Below are positions 8,505 through 16,536 of a DNA stretch of 64,000 nt, piece after piece (positions within the stretch are counted from its first letter, which is position 1; every line of letters begins with the position of its first letter). Under the pieces are notes generated by a model. The model had not been told where the DNA came from. It ran no database searches and saw only the letters and a list, made by a program, of their open reading frames with translations. Source of the DNA: JAAXKN01 sp036261625 (GTDB lineage: Bacteria > Bacteroidota > Ignavibacteria > Ignavibacteriales > SURF-24); assembly GCA_036261625.1 (NCBI GenBank), contig DATAKL010000033.1:1-64000 (forward strand), written 5' to 3'. The position numbers and the translations under genes are program-made.

Positions 8505-9278
8505 ATGAAAAATACTTTTCTATTATTTTTCTTGATTTCATCACTTTTAGTTACTGGCTGTGGTAAACAACAACCAATTGCCATTTCGGTTCCCAATACT
8601 GATGGCTTTGAGTTTGGGAAAATGACAATTGCACCAGATGGGAGTAGATTTGAAGCTACAGTGGAAATTAAAAATCTGATGGGTAAGACAATTAAGATAT
8701 CAGATGTTCAAGCAAATGTTATGGATGCTAATGGTGTAGTAATAGGAAAGTTTGAAGGATCTGTTACGGGTGAAATAACTAATAATGAAACTTTTATTCC
8801 TGAATACTTATGTTCACATTATGGAGATGACATTGACCTTTCAAAAATCAAAAGTGCAAAAATCGTAGTTAAATTGGATAATTCTAATAAAGGAACTTCT
8901 GATAATTCTGCTTCGCCTAATTCACCTAACTCAAGTAGTAACTGGAATGGAGAAATAAAAACTGGATACTTTTCTGCCAAATCATCAAACGATGCTTTTT
9001 ATTATAGGCTATACTATCAGGATGATGCACAGAATAAAGGAATGGTTCTTAGTATCACGGATTTATTAAAAGGTGAAGAAACGAAATTATTACTTGAGTA
9101 CCTTTCAAAATCTGACGGTTCTGGAACGCGTGACTTTAGTTGTAAGGCAACTGAGGCTACAACTTTAAAAGAGAATAATATTACAATGACCTATTTGGCA
9201 GCAAATGATGCTTTTAAAGTTACAAGTGGATATGGGGTCGATGATTTATTTAAGAATATTGAACTTAGACGCGAATAA
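8505..9278 (+). CDS. Unknown lipoprotein
   Basis: This 257-residue protein has a lipoprotein signal peptide with lipobox LVTGC (Cys at about residue 19) and a perfect AGGAGG ribosome site before the ATG. Residues 30-120 form a beta-rich domain resembling the FxxG-type extracytoplasmic domains of bacterial lipoproteins (FEATVEIKNLMGKTIKISDVQANVMDANGVVIG). A serine/asparagine linker (NKGTSDNSASPNSPNSSSN) leads to a second beta-rich domain that ends in NIELRRE. I do not recognise a family. It is first of three co-directional genes for envelope proteins, downstream of the membrane sensor. Confidence 0.7.
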   Translation: MKNTFLLFFLISSLLVTGCGKQQPIAISVPNTDGFEFGKMTIAPDGSRFEATVEIKNLMGKTIKISDVQANVMDANGVVIGKFEGSVTGEITNNETFIPEYLCSHYGDDIDLSKIKSAKIVVKLDNSNKGTSDNSASPNSPNSSSNWNGEIKTGYFSAKSSNDAFYYRLYYQDDAQNKGMVLSITDLLKGEETKLLLEYLSKSDGSGTRDFSCKATEATTLKENNITMTYLAANDAFKVTSGYGVDDLFKNIELRRE

Positions 9279-9338
9279 ATATTAACAAATAAACTTCGAA
9301 AAGTTTGGATATTTAAATTATATCATAAGGAATATAAA

Positions 9339-9806
9339 ATGATTTGTACCCAATGTGGAATGACTATTCCAGATAATTCGCATATGTGTCCGTACTGTCA
9401 TGATAAAATTTACAATGGATGGATAGATTCAATTTCTTTAATAATAGCGATTCCAGTTTGTATAGTATTTGCAGTGATTGGATATTTAATTGGTGATAGT
9501 TTTGAAGAATTAGGATTTTTTCGACATTTCGTTGCTGGTGGCGGTGTAGTTGTAGGTTTATTTGTAGGTGCAATTGTTAGTGGTATTATTGGGGGAATAT
9601 ATGGCGAAAAGAAATTTACAGCCAAAACCAGAAGAAAATCTGAATCCTCTATAATAAATACTGTACAGCAATCATCACCCACAGAAGTAAAAGTTGAAGA
9701 TAATATAAGTTCAAAGTTAAAAACAATAGAAGACTTGAAAATTAATGGGCTTATAACTAATGAAGAATATCATGAAAAGCGGAAATCAATTCTTGAACAA
9801 ATATGA
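9339..9806 (+). CDS. Zinc-ribbon membrane protein with SHOCT-like tail
   Basis: The 155-residue protein starts with a zinc ribbon (CTQC at residues 3-6, CPYC at about 17-20). Two hydrophobic segments follow: IIAIPVCIVFAVIGYLIG and the glycine-rich VAGGGVVVGLFVGAIVSGIIGG. The end, KLKTIEDLKINGLITNEEYHEKRKSILEQI, fits the SHOCT short C-terminal domain (L-x-x-L-x-x-x-G-x-I-T-x-E-E-Y/F). Zinc ribbon and SHOCT are both oligomerisation or contact modules; the function is unknown. An AAGGA box precedes the start. Confidence 0.7.
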   Translation: MICTQCGMTIPDNSHMCPYCHDKIYNGWIDSISLIIAIPVCIVFAVIGYLIGDSFEELGFFRHFVAGGGVVVGLFVGAIVSGIIGGIYGEKKFTAKTRRKSESSIINTVQQSSPTEVKVEDNISSKLKTIEDLKINGLITNEEYHEKRKSILEQI

Positions 9807-9919
9807 CCAAACTTGAATTTATAGTTATCAATAAATGAACAATTTCAGTTAATAATGGCAGAGAAGTATTCATAGAGTAAAATATTATTCAACTAAAAAA
9901 CAATTCCTTTGGAGGAAAA

Positions 9920-11059
9920 ATGGAAGAGACAAATTCCAATGTCGCTTGGTACACGAAACCTTTTGTTATTGTTTTATTTTTAATTGTTTTCTTCCCATTA
10001 GGAGCCTTCCTATTAATGAAGACGAAATTATGGTCAGTTCTGACAAGACAAATGGTTTTAATCTTAGGTTCACTTATTTTCTTCGTCATCTTTTTAGCTA
10101 CCAGCTCACGATTCATGTACTCACCACTTCCTCAAAATTCTGAATCTGCGACATTTGAAAATAGTTCAAATTCTAACGACAAAGTAAATCCTGAAACTGT
10201 TGTGGAGCCATATACATATCCCAACTTACCAAAGGAATTAATAGATAATATTACTGGTGAATTTGAGGGTTTTCAAAATGTTGCTTTTGGTGGCTTCAAT
10301 TTCATGCAAGATGCAGTTTTGATTGGTATATTCAAAGAGAAGGGAAAGCCCTATGAGTTCGACTTAAAAGAACAAGTTGGTGACATGCAAACTGGTAGAG
10401 TAGAAAGTTTTGAATATCGTGGAAACTGTAAATTAGAAGTTGTAGAATTGAATGAGAGTAAAGATTCTGCATTGAAAGTTACTTTAGAAACGAATGATCA
10501 AAGCCCAATTCCCAAACTTGAAAAGATTTTATTTTATAAAGAGGGTAAAAATTATTTTATGCAGTTTAGCATGAATGCTGGAATAAATGGAAATACTAGC
10601 TTCTTTATTCAGGCAAAAAAAAGAAAATCAAGACAGGTTACTCCTTCTAATAATTCAAATGTAAGCCAAGATAATAAACAAGAAGATAAACAAGGAAATG
10701 AACAAGATAATAGACAAGATGATAATTTAAATAAAAGTGAAAATATATTGGACATCAAATTGAAACACAGTCATTTTATTGCTGATAATGGCAAGGAATA
10801 TACAAATGAAATCATTTTCAAGAATAATGACGAAGGTGAAATTCATGGTATGGGAAGTAATGATGGGAAAAAAGAGTATGACTATAAATTAATACTTCTT
10901 TCAAAAAAAGTTGAGTCGAATAAATGTATTTATCAATGTAAACTAATTCATGAAGTTTCAAATAAAGAATCAGACGAAAGAATGATTTATTTTCCAAAAG
11001 AAGAAAAGATTATTTTAAAGAACTTTAAAGGCATAGAGTTTTATAAGGACCCTAATTAG
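9920..11059 (+). CDS. Unknown membrane-anchored protein with two extracellular domains
   Basis: This 379-residue protein has two N-terminal membrane segments (FVIVLFLIVFFPLGAFLLM and VLILGSLIFFVIFLATS). A beta-rich domain from about residue 100 to 235 follows, then a low-complexity Gln/Asp/Lys/Asn linker (QDNKQEDKQGNEQDNRQDD), then a second beta-rich domain (residues 255-379). The ribosome site GGAGG lies 7 nt before the ATG at 9920. A strong terminator closes the cassette at 11080. Its second domain resembles the end domain of the 8505 lipoprotein only in length and strand content; I see no clear sequence match. Confidence 0.65.
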   Translation: MEETNSNVAWYTKPFVIVLFLIVFFPLGAFLLMKTKLWSVLTRQMVLILGSLIFFVIFLATSSRFMYSPLPQNSESATFENSSNSNDKVNPETVVEPYTYPNLPKELIDNITGEFEGFQNVAFGGFNFMQDAVLIGIFKEKGKPYEFDLKEQVGDMQTGRVESFEYRGNCKLEVVELNESKDSALKVTLETNDQSPIPKLEKILFYKEGKNYFMQFSMNAGINGNTSFFIQAKKRKSRQVTPSNNSNVSQDNKQEDKQGNEQDNRQDDNLNKSENILDIKLKHSHFIADNGKEYTNEIIFKNNDEGEIHGMGSNDGKKEYDYKLILLSKKVESNKCIYQCKLIHEVSNKESDERMIYFPKEEKIILKNFKGIEFYKDPN

Positions 11060-11079
11060 TATTTGTACTTTTAATTTTA

Positions 11080-11120
11080 AAATGGTTACACTCCTAATGG
11101 AGTGTAACCATTTCTCTTTT
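11080..11120 (+). terminator. Rho-independent terminator after the envelope cassette
   Basis: A perfect 15-bp stem (11080-11094 with 11099-11113) closes a TAAT loop, followed by CTCTTTTTG. It ends the 8505-11059 gene group. Confidence 0.85.
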
Positions 11121-11131
11121 TGTAGGGGTTA

Positions 11132-11147
11132 TGTGATGAAGGTCACA
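11132..11147. promoter_or_regulatory. CRP/FNR-type palindrome
   Basis: TGTGATGAAGGTCACA has the exact CRP-family form TGTGA-N6-TCACA. It lies between the cassette terminator and the serine recombinase gene, 209 bp before that gene's start. No CRP/FNR regulator is encoded in this window, so binding is inferred from the match alone. The remaining bases up to 11355 show no gene. Confidence 0.4.
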
Positions 11148-11355
11148 TATAGGGGTAGCTAAAAAAGACCAATGGTTGAAATATTGACCTCGATAAAAAT
11201 CTACTACGGCACATTTTTGAAAAATTTCAAAGTTTCGCTTCACGAGAAAAACAGACCACCCACCAATTTTCAATTTCCTGATGTCTCAAATGCTGGTTGA
11301 GGAATTCAGAAAGACCTTGTAGGTTCCAACCAACACAAACAAAAGGGAGTCAAAA

Positions 11356-12060
11356 ATGTCAGTAGCAGTCATCTATTTAAGAGTATCAACCTCAAAACAA
11401 GCTGAAACAGGCTTCTCACTTGAAAATCAGTTAAGCAGACTTCAAGCATATGCTCTGGTTCATAATTACACAAACGTCAAGGTCATCTCTGATGAAGGAA
11501 TTTCAGGCAGAAGCACAAAGAATAGGGTGGGTTTCAATGAGATGATTGAGCTTGTAAAATCCAGAGAGTGTTCAGCAATCATCGTTTATAGTCTCTCAAG
11601 ATTCGCCAGAAACGTCAAGGATACAATAGAAACGATAGACCTGTTAAATAAGTACGGCGTTTCGTTTCACAGTCTTACAGAGTCCATAGACACTACTACA
11701 GCAGTGGGAAGATTCTTTCTGACTACACTTTCAGCCCTTGCACAGTTAGAGTCTGAACAAATGGGGGAACGTATTAAATCAGTCTTAGAGCATAAGAAAG
11801 ACAAGGGTGAGAGAATCGGTCAGGTTCCTTTCGGCTATAATGATGAAAATGGAATTCTGGTTGATAACTCTGACGAACTTGAGACAATAAAACTGGTCAA
11901 ATCTCTGAAGGATGAACAAGGATTGTCTTATGACAAGATTGCTGAAGAACTGATAAGGCAAGAGAGAAAGAACAAAAAGGGACAGGTCAAATGGCTGAAA
12001 AGTCAGGTCATAAGGCTTTACAAGAAAGGTGTCACTGAGATTAAAGAGACTGAGAAATAA
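11356..12060 (+). CDS. Serine recombinase (resolvase/invertase family)
   Basis: The 234-residue protein has the catalytic serine motif YLRVSTSKQ (Ser11), the SLENQ segment, the conserved IVYSLSRFARN arginine pair, the long E-helix (FFLTTLSALAQLESEQMGERIKSVLEHKK) and a short tail with the GYNDENG..YDKIAEEL pattern of the recombinase domain's helix-turn-helix. It is shorter than large serine integrases (450-600 residues) and slightly longer than Tn3 resolvases. The ribosome site GGGAG precedes the ATG. Being inside a tyrosine-integrase island, it may act in resolution, inversion, or a second integration route; the substrate site is not evident. Confidence 0.9.
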   Translation: MSVAVIYLRVSTSKQAETGFSLENQLSRLQAYALVHNYTNVKVISDEGISGRSTKNRVGFNEMIELVKSRECSAIIVYSLSRFARNVKDTIETIDLLNKYGVSFHSLTESIDTTTAVGRFFLTTLSALAQLESEQMGERIKSVLEHKKDKGERIGQVPFGYNDENGILVDNSDELETIKLVKSLKDEQGLSYDKIAEELIRQERKNKKGQVKWLKSQVIRLYKKGVTEIKETEK

Positions 12061-12107
12061 GCGAACCTACACTGGTTTCCTGTTGAATTATTGGTTTTAT
12101 TCCATTC

Positions 12108-12138
12108 AAAGCTCGATTTACAATCGAGCTTTTATTTT
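12108..12138 (+). terminator. Rho-independent terminator after the serine recombinase
   Basis: The stem AAAGCTCGATT (12108-12118) pairs with AATCGAGCTTT (12122-12132) around a 3-nt loop and is followed by TATTTT. Confidence 0.8.
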
Positions 12139-12179
12139 GCAGGTTTATTATATTGCATCGAACAATTTCGGATCCCAAT

Positions 12180-12644
12180 ATGAAGTTAGAGGTATTTAAT
12201 AGTATTATATCAGGCTTGGCATTAATCGGTACTGCTATTACTAGTTATGTTGTATTTAAGAACTATAAGAAGAACATACCACAAATAGTTAAAGTAAAGC
12301 GATGTCTTGAAACAGTAGATTATTTATTGATACAAATCACAAGTAATAATGCGAATGGATTAGCAATAAAAGATGTAGTAATACGAAGGAGATATTTGGG
12401 AATTATTTATGGTTCTCAACATTATGTATCATGGAAATATGGTGATAATATATTTGCTCAAGAACAATTAATGATTAAAGAAACTGGTTATATTAGAGCT
12501 TTCCCTTCTCATAAATATATGGATAAAGCTTGTAAGTTAGTTATTAAAACTACGAGCGGTAATTGTCATTGGAAGATTAAAATTGAGAGCATCAAAAAAA
12601 TGGAAGAGAACGATAATAAAATTAATAAATTTTATAACCGATAA
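12180..12644 (+). CDS. Membrane-anchored protein, paralogue 1 of 3
   Basis: The frame opens at TTG 12153, but alignment with the third paralogue (MKAEIVSNIIAGLALSGT) puts the start at ATG 12180 (MKLEVFNSIISGLALIGT), giving 154 residues. One N-terminal membrane helix is followed by FKNYKKNIPQIV and a beta-rich domain with NNANGLAIKDVVIRRRYLGIIYGS and a late strand VIKTTSGNCHWKIKI. There are no catalytic motifs. The family is unknown to me. It is first of three tandem paralogues with short gaps of 30 and 82 nt, followed by an overlapping fourth gene. Confidence 0.7.
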   Translation: MKLEVFNSIISGLALIGTAITSYVVFKNYKKNIPQIVKVKRCLETVDYLLIQITSNNANGLAIKDVVIRRRYLGIIYGSQHYVSWKYGDNIFAQEQLMIKETGYIRAFPSHKYMDKACKLVIKTTSGNCHWKIKIESIKKMEENDNKINKFYNR

Positions 12645-12674
12645 TAAGATTACTAATAAAATACAGGTTAAATA

Positions 12675-13157
12675 ATGGAACGTGAAGATATAAACACTAT
12701 TATTGCTGGTTCAGCTTTTATAATATCTGTCGTTCATGTTGTTTTTGATTTAATTAAATATAAAAGAAATCGACCAGTGATTACTGAATATTACTTAGAT
12801 AATTATGGCATGGAGTATCAAGTTATACTAACAATGGTCACAAATATTACAAATGAAATGGGTGTTAAATATGTTCAAGTTAAACCAAAGTATAAATACT
12901 TATTTTATGGATCATACAGAAAATGTAAATATCAAGTCCAGTCAAAGAGTGAGGAACATATAAATCCATTTAACATTATCTATGGTATAGGTTTTATTTC
13001 AATCACACTTCCAGATAATTGGGAAACTAGAAATTGTAAGATTAAAATTAAAACAACTATCGGTACAGTAAGACATAAATATAATACTGATGAAATTGAA
13101 ATGCCTGAAATACCAGAACTAGGAAATCAAAATTATAAAGCGGAAAATATTGTATGA
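12675..13157 (+). CDS. Membrane-anchored protein, paralogue 2 of 3
   Basis: This 160-residue protein has the same plan: MEREDINTIIAGSAFIIS and a hydrophobic helix, then LIKYKRNRPVIT, VKPKYKYLFYGSYRK and KIKIKTTIGTVRHKY. These match the positions of FKDYKKKNPAIV, KKKYLNLFYGTYKK and KIKVKTTIGTCKCKY in paralogue 3. It is the most divergent of the three. Its start lies 30 nt after the stop of paralogue 1. No function can be assigned. Confidence 0.7.
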   Translation: MEREDINTIIAGSAFIISVVHVVFDLIKYKRNRPVITEYYLDNYGMEYQVILTMVTNITNEMGVKYVQVKPKYKYLFYGSYRKCKYQVQSKSEEHINPFNIIYGIGFISITLPDNWETRNCKIKIKTTIGTVRHKYNTDEIEMPEIPELGNQNYKAENIV

Positions 13158-13239
13158 GACAATATATAGATATTAAGATATATTAACTGTTATTATTGAT
13201 ATTAAATATTATTTTTGAGCATAAAATAATGGAATTATT

Positions 13240-13704
13240 ATGAAAGCTGAAATTGTAAGTAATATTATAGCTGGATTAGCATTATCGGGTACAATCATTA
13301 ACAGTATTTTTCAGTTCAAAGATTACAAAAAGAAAAACCCTGCAATAGTTTCTTGCCTTGTAAAAGTTGGTGTTGGTGAAATATACTTATCATTAGGTAT
13401 TGTGCCCAACAACGAAAATGGCTTAGCTGTTACTGAAGTAAAGGTGAAAAAAAAGTATTTAAATCTTTTCTATGGAACTTATAAAAAAATCAAATGGGAT
13501 TACGTTGCCTTGATGTATAAGGATGAAATTTATATTATAAAGGAAAATGGTTTTATAAATATTTATCCTCCAGAAGATTTAATAGAGGACAAATTGAAAA
13601 TTAAAGTGAAAACAACAATAGGTACTTGTAAATGCAAATATAGCTTCAAAAATAATGCTGATGCTGATTTAGGTAAACTAGTGGAAGAGAAATGCCAACA
13701 ATAG
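13240..13704 (+). CDS. Membrane-anchored protein, paralogue 3 of 3
   Basis: This 154-residue protein shares with paralogue 1 the start MKxEx-x-x-x-IIxGLALxGT, the Y-K-K-x-x-P-x-I-V block after the helix, and the N-N-x-N-G-L-A motif. With paralogue 2 it shares YLxLFYGTYKK and KTTIGT. A membrane helix spans about residues 6-26. The last 13 nt overlap the next gene, so 13692 is probably translationally coupled to it. Confidence 0.7.
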   Translation: MKAEIVSNIIAGLALSGTIINSIFQFKDYKKKNPAIVSCLVKVGVGEIYLSLGIVPNNENGLAVTEVKVKKKYLNLFYGTYKKIKWDYVALMYKDEIYIIKENGFINIYPPEDLIEDKLKIKVKTTIGTCKCKYSFKNNADADLGKLVEEKCQQ

Positions 13705-14264
13705 GGATAAAAAGATTTCACTATAAAGGTGAAACTGAAAAGTATCAAAACTTTATTGATATAGTCAAAACGTCATTTGAATTTTATAATAAATCTGGCA
13801 ACTGGAAAATTGGAAGAAAAGGAAGACCTGTAAACGTAAGAGTATTTATTAAAAATATGTCTGGTGAGGATAGTATTTACAAAGAGTTTTATAATGATGC
13901 TTATCATAATCTTAAGATGTTATCTATGGTTCAACAATGGCAAGTAATAACAGTAGAAAAGTTTACTGAAATATTTGATTTCTTTTGTGAGAAAATACAC
14001 GTCACTAATAAAGATGAGATGATATTATACTCAACACCAAATGGCTTTATTATTAAAAAATATTATTATGTTGACGCAAATAGCTTTGTAGAGGATAAGG
14101 AAAATCCATGGCAAAAAGTTATGTTAACCAAACCTGAAAAACGTTCTCATGTTGTTAGATTTGTGGCTATTAGCCAGAAAGAAGCTGATTTATTGCGAAG
14201 AGAAAGACCATCTGTATATTTCGAAGTGATAAAACACCAGAGAGACCGCAAAAGTAAGCCGTAA
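13692..14264 (+). CDS. Unknown soluble protein coupled to the paralogue triplet
   Basis: The 190-residue protein begins inside the 3' end of paralogue 3 with GGAAGAG just upstream. It has no signal peptide or membrane segment. It is rich in aromatic and basic residues (FHYKGETEKYQNFIDIV, WKIGRKGRPVNVRVFIKNM, GFIIKKYYYVDANSFVEDKENPW) and has a basic tail (HQRDRKSKP). I recognise no family. The overlap suggests it works with the membrane paralogues, perhaps as their cytoplasmic partner. Confidence 0.6.
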   Translation: MPTIGIKRFHYKGETEKYQNFIDIVKTSFEFYNKSGNWKIGRKGRPVNVRVFIKNMSGEDSIYKEFYNDAYHNLKMLSMVQQWQVITVEKFTEIFDFFCEKIHVTNKDEMILYSTPNGFIIKKYYYVDANSFVEDKENPWQKVMLTKPEKRSHVVRFVAISQKEADLLRRERPSVYFEVIKHQRDRKSKP

Positions 14265-14392
14265 GTTATTGAATTATATCAACTTACAGTACCCCTCCTT
14301 CCATTATAGATTTCAAGCATTTACTACTATATTTACGCCGTAAGTTTTGATTATAAATAATTAAAACACACTTCAAAGGAAAACTGCTTTGA

Positions 14393-14421
14393 TGTCCTGA
14401 TATAACTTCTATATCAGGACA
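14393..14421. other. Strong intergenic hairpin
   Basis: A perfect 12-bp stem, TGTCCTGATATA with TATATCAGGACA, closes a 5-nt loop. It lies in the 267-bp gap between 13692-14264 and 14532-14879. There is no U-run after it, so it may be a processing or stability element rather than a simple terminator. Confidence 0.6.
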
Positions 14422-14531
14422 ATAAACAACACGATTGCAATCTGTTTAGTATTAAAAATTATCAACAATTTCAGGGGTGTGCTATACCTAGTCGGTAAAG
14501 TACGCTTAAACTTAAATCTATAGGTACAAAC

Positions 14532-14879
14532 ATGACAAAAAGAAAAGCTATGCTTCAATACGAAGTATTACAAGAACTGGCGATACTTACTAAATCATAT
14601 GACGCACTTAGCGATGTTGACAAATTTAAAATTAGATATGAAACATATGATTTACTATCAAACATATTTGGTGACATAAAACAAGATTTCCTTTCTATAA
14701 GAAATGATACAAATAACTTCATAAACTATCTAATACATTATTTTGATTTGTCAACGTGTAATAATTTAATAGGTACAAAAGGTTTTTTCCATGGTTTGCA
14801 CAACAATATGGAAAAAATGATAGAGAGTTACACTGAGAAATACTGTACAACTAACGACATTATTACTTACAGCAAATAA
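14532..14879 (+). CDS. Small unknown protein
   Basis: This 115-residue, mostly helical protein has no signal peptide or recognisable motif (LQYEVLQELAILTKSYDAL, IKQDFLSIRNDTNNFINYLIHYFDL). The start ATG has no strong ribosome site. Codon use is AT-rich like the rest of the island. It is co-directional with the next three small genes. Confidence 0.5.
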   Translation: MTKRKAMLQYEVLQELAILTKSYDALSDVDKFKIRYETYDLLSNIFGDIKQDFLSIRNDTNNFINYLIHYFDLSTCNNLIGTKGFFHGLHNNMEKMIESYTEKYCTTNDIITYSK

Positions 14880-14945
14880 AGAGTTCAACAAAGATTGAAA
14901 AGTTCTAAACTATATCACAAACTTAAAACATAAAGAGGTTAAAAA

Positions 14946-15470
14946 GTGAGAGAAGTTAAAGTAGCAAAAAGAAAACACCACAAAACAAAAACAGAACGCA
15001 AAGAAAATATGTTCGTGCATCACTTAAAAAAGTTAGGTCTTTTTAATAATGGTCATCTTATAGTAACGCAATATGGCACATTTAAGAGCAGCGATAAAAT
15101 ACCATCGAACTTATATAATTACGTTTCATATTTTGAAGAAATACACGATCAACTAGAGTTTATTTATAATGATCCAAACGCTGAAGTAAACATAATAACA
15201 CTTTACAAAAACCTTAAAGCATATTTTAAGGTGAGTGATAATAAATATGTACCAGCAACATTTGGCTATAGATACGATTATAAAAGTAACACACATTTAG
15301 TTTTTGTAATAACTAATCAAAATATGCTTTCTAGCGAAATTAAAACTGTACGTGAAATCTTTAAGGACGCTTTTGATCATTATTATACAAAAGAAAAACT
15401 CGACGCCAAATATAAAATTGTAGGTATGATTGAGTTCTCAGAAAGATTAACTATAGAAGTACTGAAGTAA
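14946..15470 (+). CDS. Small unknown basic protein
   Basis: The start is GTG 14946 with GAGG at a good distance; an internal ATG at 15009 is the alternative. The 174-residue protein has a very basic N-terminus (KVAKRKHHKTKTERK) and a folded-looking remainder (HLIVTQYGTFKSS, FVITNQNMLSSEIKTVREIF). The basic start suggests nucleic-acid contact, but no known domain is visible. A hairpin follows at 15482. Confidence 0.55.
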   Translation: MREVKVAKRKHHKTKTERKENMFVHHLKKLGLFNNGHLIVTQYGTFKSSDKIPSNLYNYVSYFEEIHDQLEFIYNDPNAEVNIITLYKNLKAYFKVSDNKYVPATFGYRYDYKSNTHLVFVITNQNMLSSEIKTVREIFKDAFDHYYTKEKLDAKYKIVGMIEFSERLTIEVLK

Positions 15471-15481
15471 AGTAAATAATA

Positions 15482-15506
15482 GGACTGCTGGATAGTCCAG
15501 CAGTCC
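15482..15506. terminator. Intergenic hairpin, possible terminator
   Basis: GGACTGCTGGA pairs with TCCAGCAGTCC over 11 bp around a 3-nt loop, just after the 14946 gene. The downstream sequence CTAATTAAA is not a U-run, so termination is uncertain. Confidence 0.5.
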
Positions 15507-15542
15507 CTAATTAAATACCTCTAAAAATATAGGAGATACAAA

Positions 15543-15854
15543 ATGATAAGTTCAAAATTAGAAGAATATCTAAAAAAACAAGAAGAAGTAAAAAAGAACT
15601 TTTTACAAGAACTAGAAGGAGAAAGTCCAATAATCGCAAAGCTATATTGCCAAAATTCTAATTTGGAAATAGTTGATGCTCAGGCCAAATTCCAAATTGT
15701 TAAAATTGACGAATCGCCACTCATTATCATTTCTGATAATGAGACTTATGAAAAAGTAAAAAAAGTACTCGAAAAGAAGTATAAGCCAAGAAAAACTTAT
15801 AGAAAGAGAATCGTAAGTAAATCAAATGATTTAATTCCTACAATCCAAATGTGA
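15543..15854 (+). CDS. Small unknown protein
   Basis: The 103-residue protein has a good AGGAGA ribosome site. Its N-terminus is an amphipathic, lysine/glutamate-rich helix (LEEYLKKQEEVKKNFLQELEGE), and its C-terminus is strongly basic (KYKPRKTYRKRIVSKS). It may bind nucleic acid; no family is recognised. Confidence 0.5.
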   Translation: MISSKLEEYLKKQEEVKKNFLQELEGESPIIAKLYCQNSNLEIVDAQAKFQIVKIDESPLIIISDNETYEKVKKVLEKKYKPRKTYRKRIVSKSNDLIPTIQM

Positions 15855-15956
15855 TATTAGAATATTTATCAGTTAATAGGTCTAGTAAAAACAAATAACA
15901 GAAAATTTATTCAAATTATAAAAACTGGAGAAAAATATAGGGTTATTTACAAACAA

Positions 15957-16262
15957 ATGTTGCAAAACAAATTAATTAGTTCCAAGTATATAAAAATGCT
16001 CATGACATATGGAAGTTTCGATGACCATATAAAATGTGCGTTAAGAGAAAAATTTGCAGAGATATTTCTCCAATATTTTCCTGTCCATGCAAGTGGAGTA
16101 TCTGCTAATGATTTTATTAATAACGTAAAGCTAAATGATGATTTAACTTTTCTTAATTCGGTTCCAATAGATGATGAATCAAGCTATTATTTTGAACCCA
16201 TGCTGTTATTTTTAGAGCATGCAATAATGTTCATGGAGTCAGATTCGTTATTGGAAAACTAA
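15957..16262 (+). CDS. Small unknown protein
   Basis: This 101-residue protein is helical and acidic toward the C-terminus (LTFLNSVPIDDESSYYFEPMLLFLEHAIMFMES). The ribosome site is weak, and the start could also be one of the internal ATGs near 15996. It ends just before a hairpin at 16278. No family is recognised. Confidence 0.4.
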   Translation: MLQNKLISSKYIKMLMTYGSFDDHIKCALREKFAEIFLQYFPVHASGVSANDFINNVKLNDDLTFLNSVPIDDESSYYFEPMLLFLEHAIMFMESDSLLEN

Positions 16263-16277
16263 AATATGAAAGGGTTA

Positions 16278-16301
16278 TGGGCAGGTTTTATAACCTGCCC
16301 A
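16278..16301. terminator. Intergenic hairpin, possible terminator
   Basis: TGGGCAGGTT pairs with AACCTGCCCA over 10 bp around a 4-nt loop, 15 bp after the 15957 gene. No U-run follows. Confidence 0.45.
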
Positions 16302-16442
16302 AATTAATGAGCTAATAATTATAAAGAAAATATTGTACTACATTTTGGCAAAAAGAAATGCTTTAACGTCTGAAATCTATATTTATAGTAGGTTAATCAA
16401 TCGGTCAAATATAACGATATTCAAAATAGAAATATTGAAATT

Positions 16443-16534
16443 AGCCAAATTGCAATTTGACCATTAGTTTGATTAGCCTCTAATAATGAATGTCGGCAAT
16501 TTGGCTTTTTATTTTAGAATAAAATTAGAGGCTA
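16443..16534 (+). promoter_or_regulatory. Leader with two interleaved inverted repeats before the wHTH gene
   Basis: Repeat A, AGCCAAATTGC (16443-16453), pairs with GCAATTTGGCT (16496-16506), which is followed by TTTTATTTT. Repeat B, TAGCCTCTAAT (16474-16484), pairs with ATTAGAGGCTA (16524-16534), which contains the AGAGG ribosome site of the gene at 16537. The order is A-B-A'-B', so the two pairings cross and would compete or form a pseudoknot. In addition, CAAATTGCAATTTG (16446-16459) is a perfect 14-bp palindrome that could be an operator. Confidence 0.5.
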
Positions 16535-16536
16535 TA

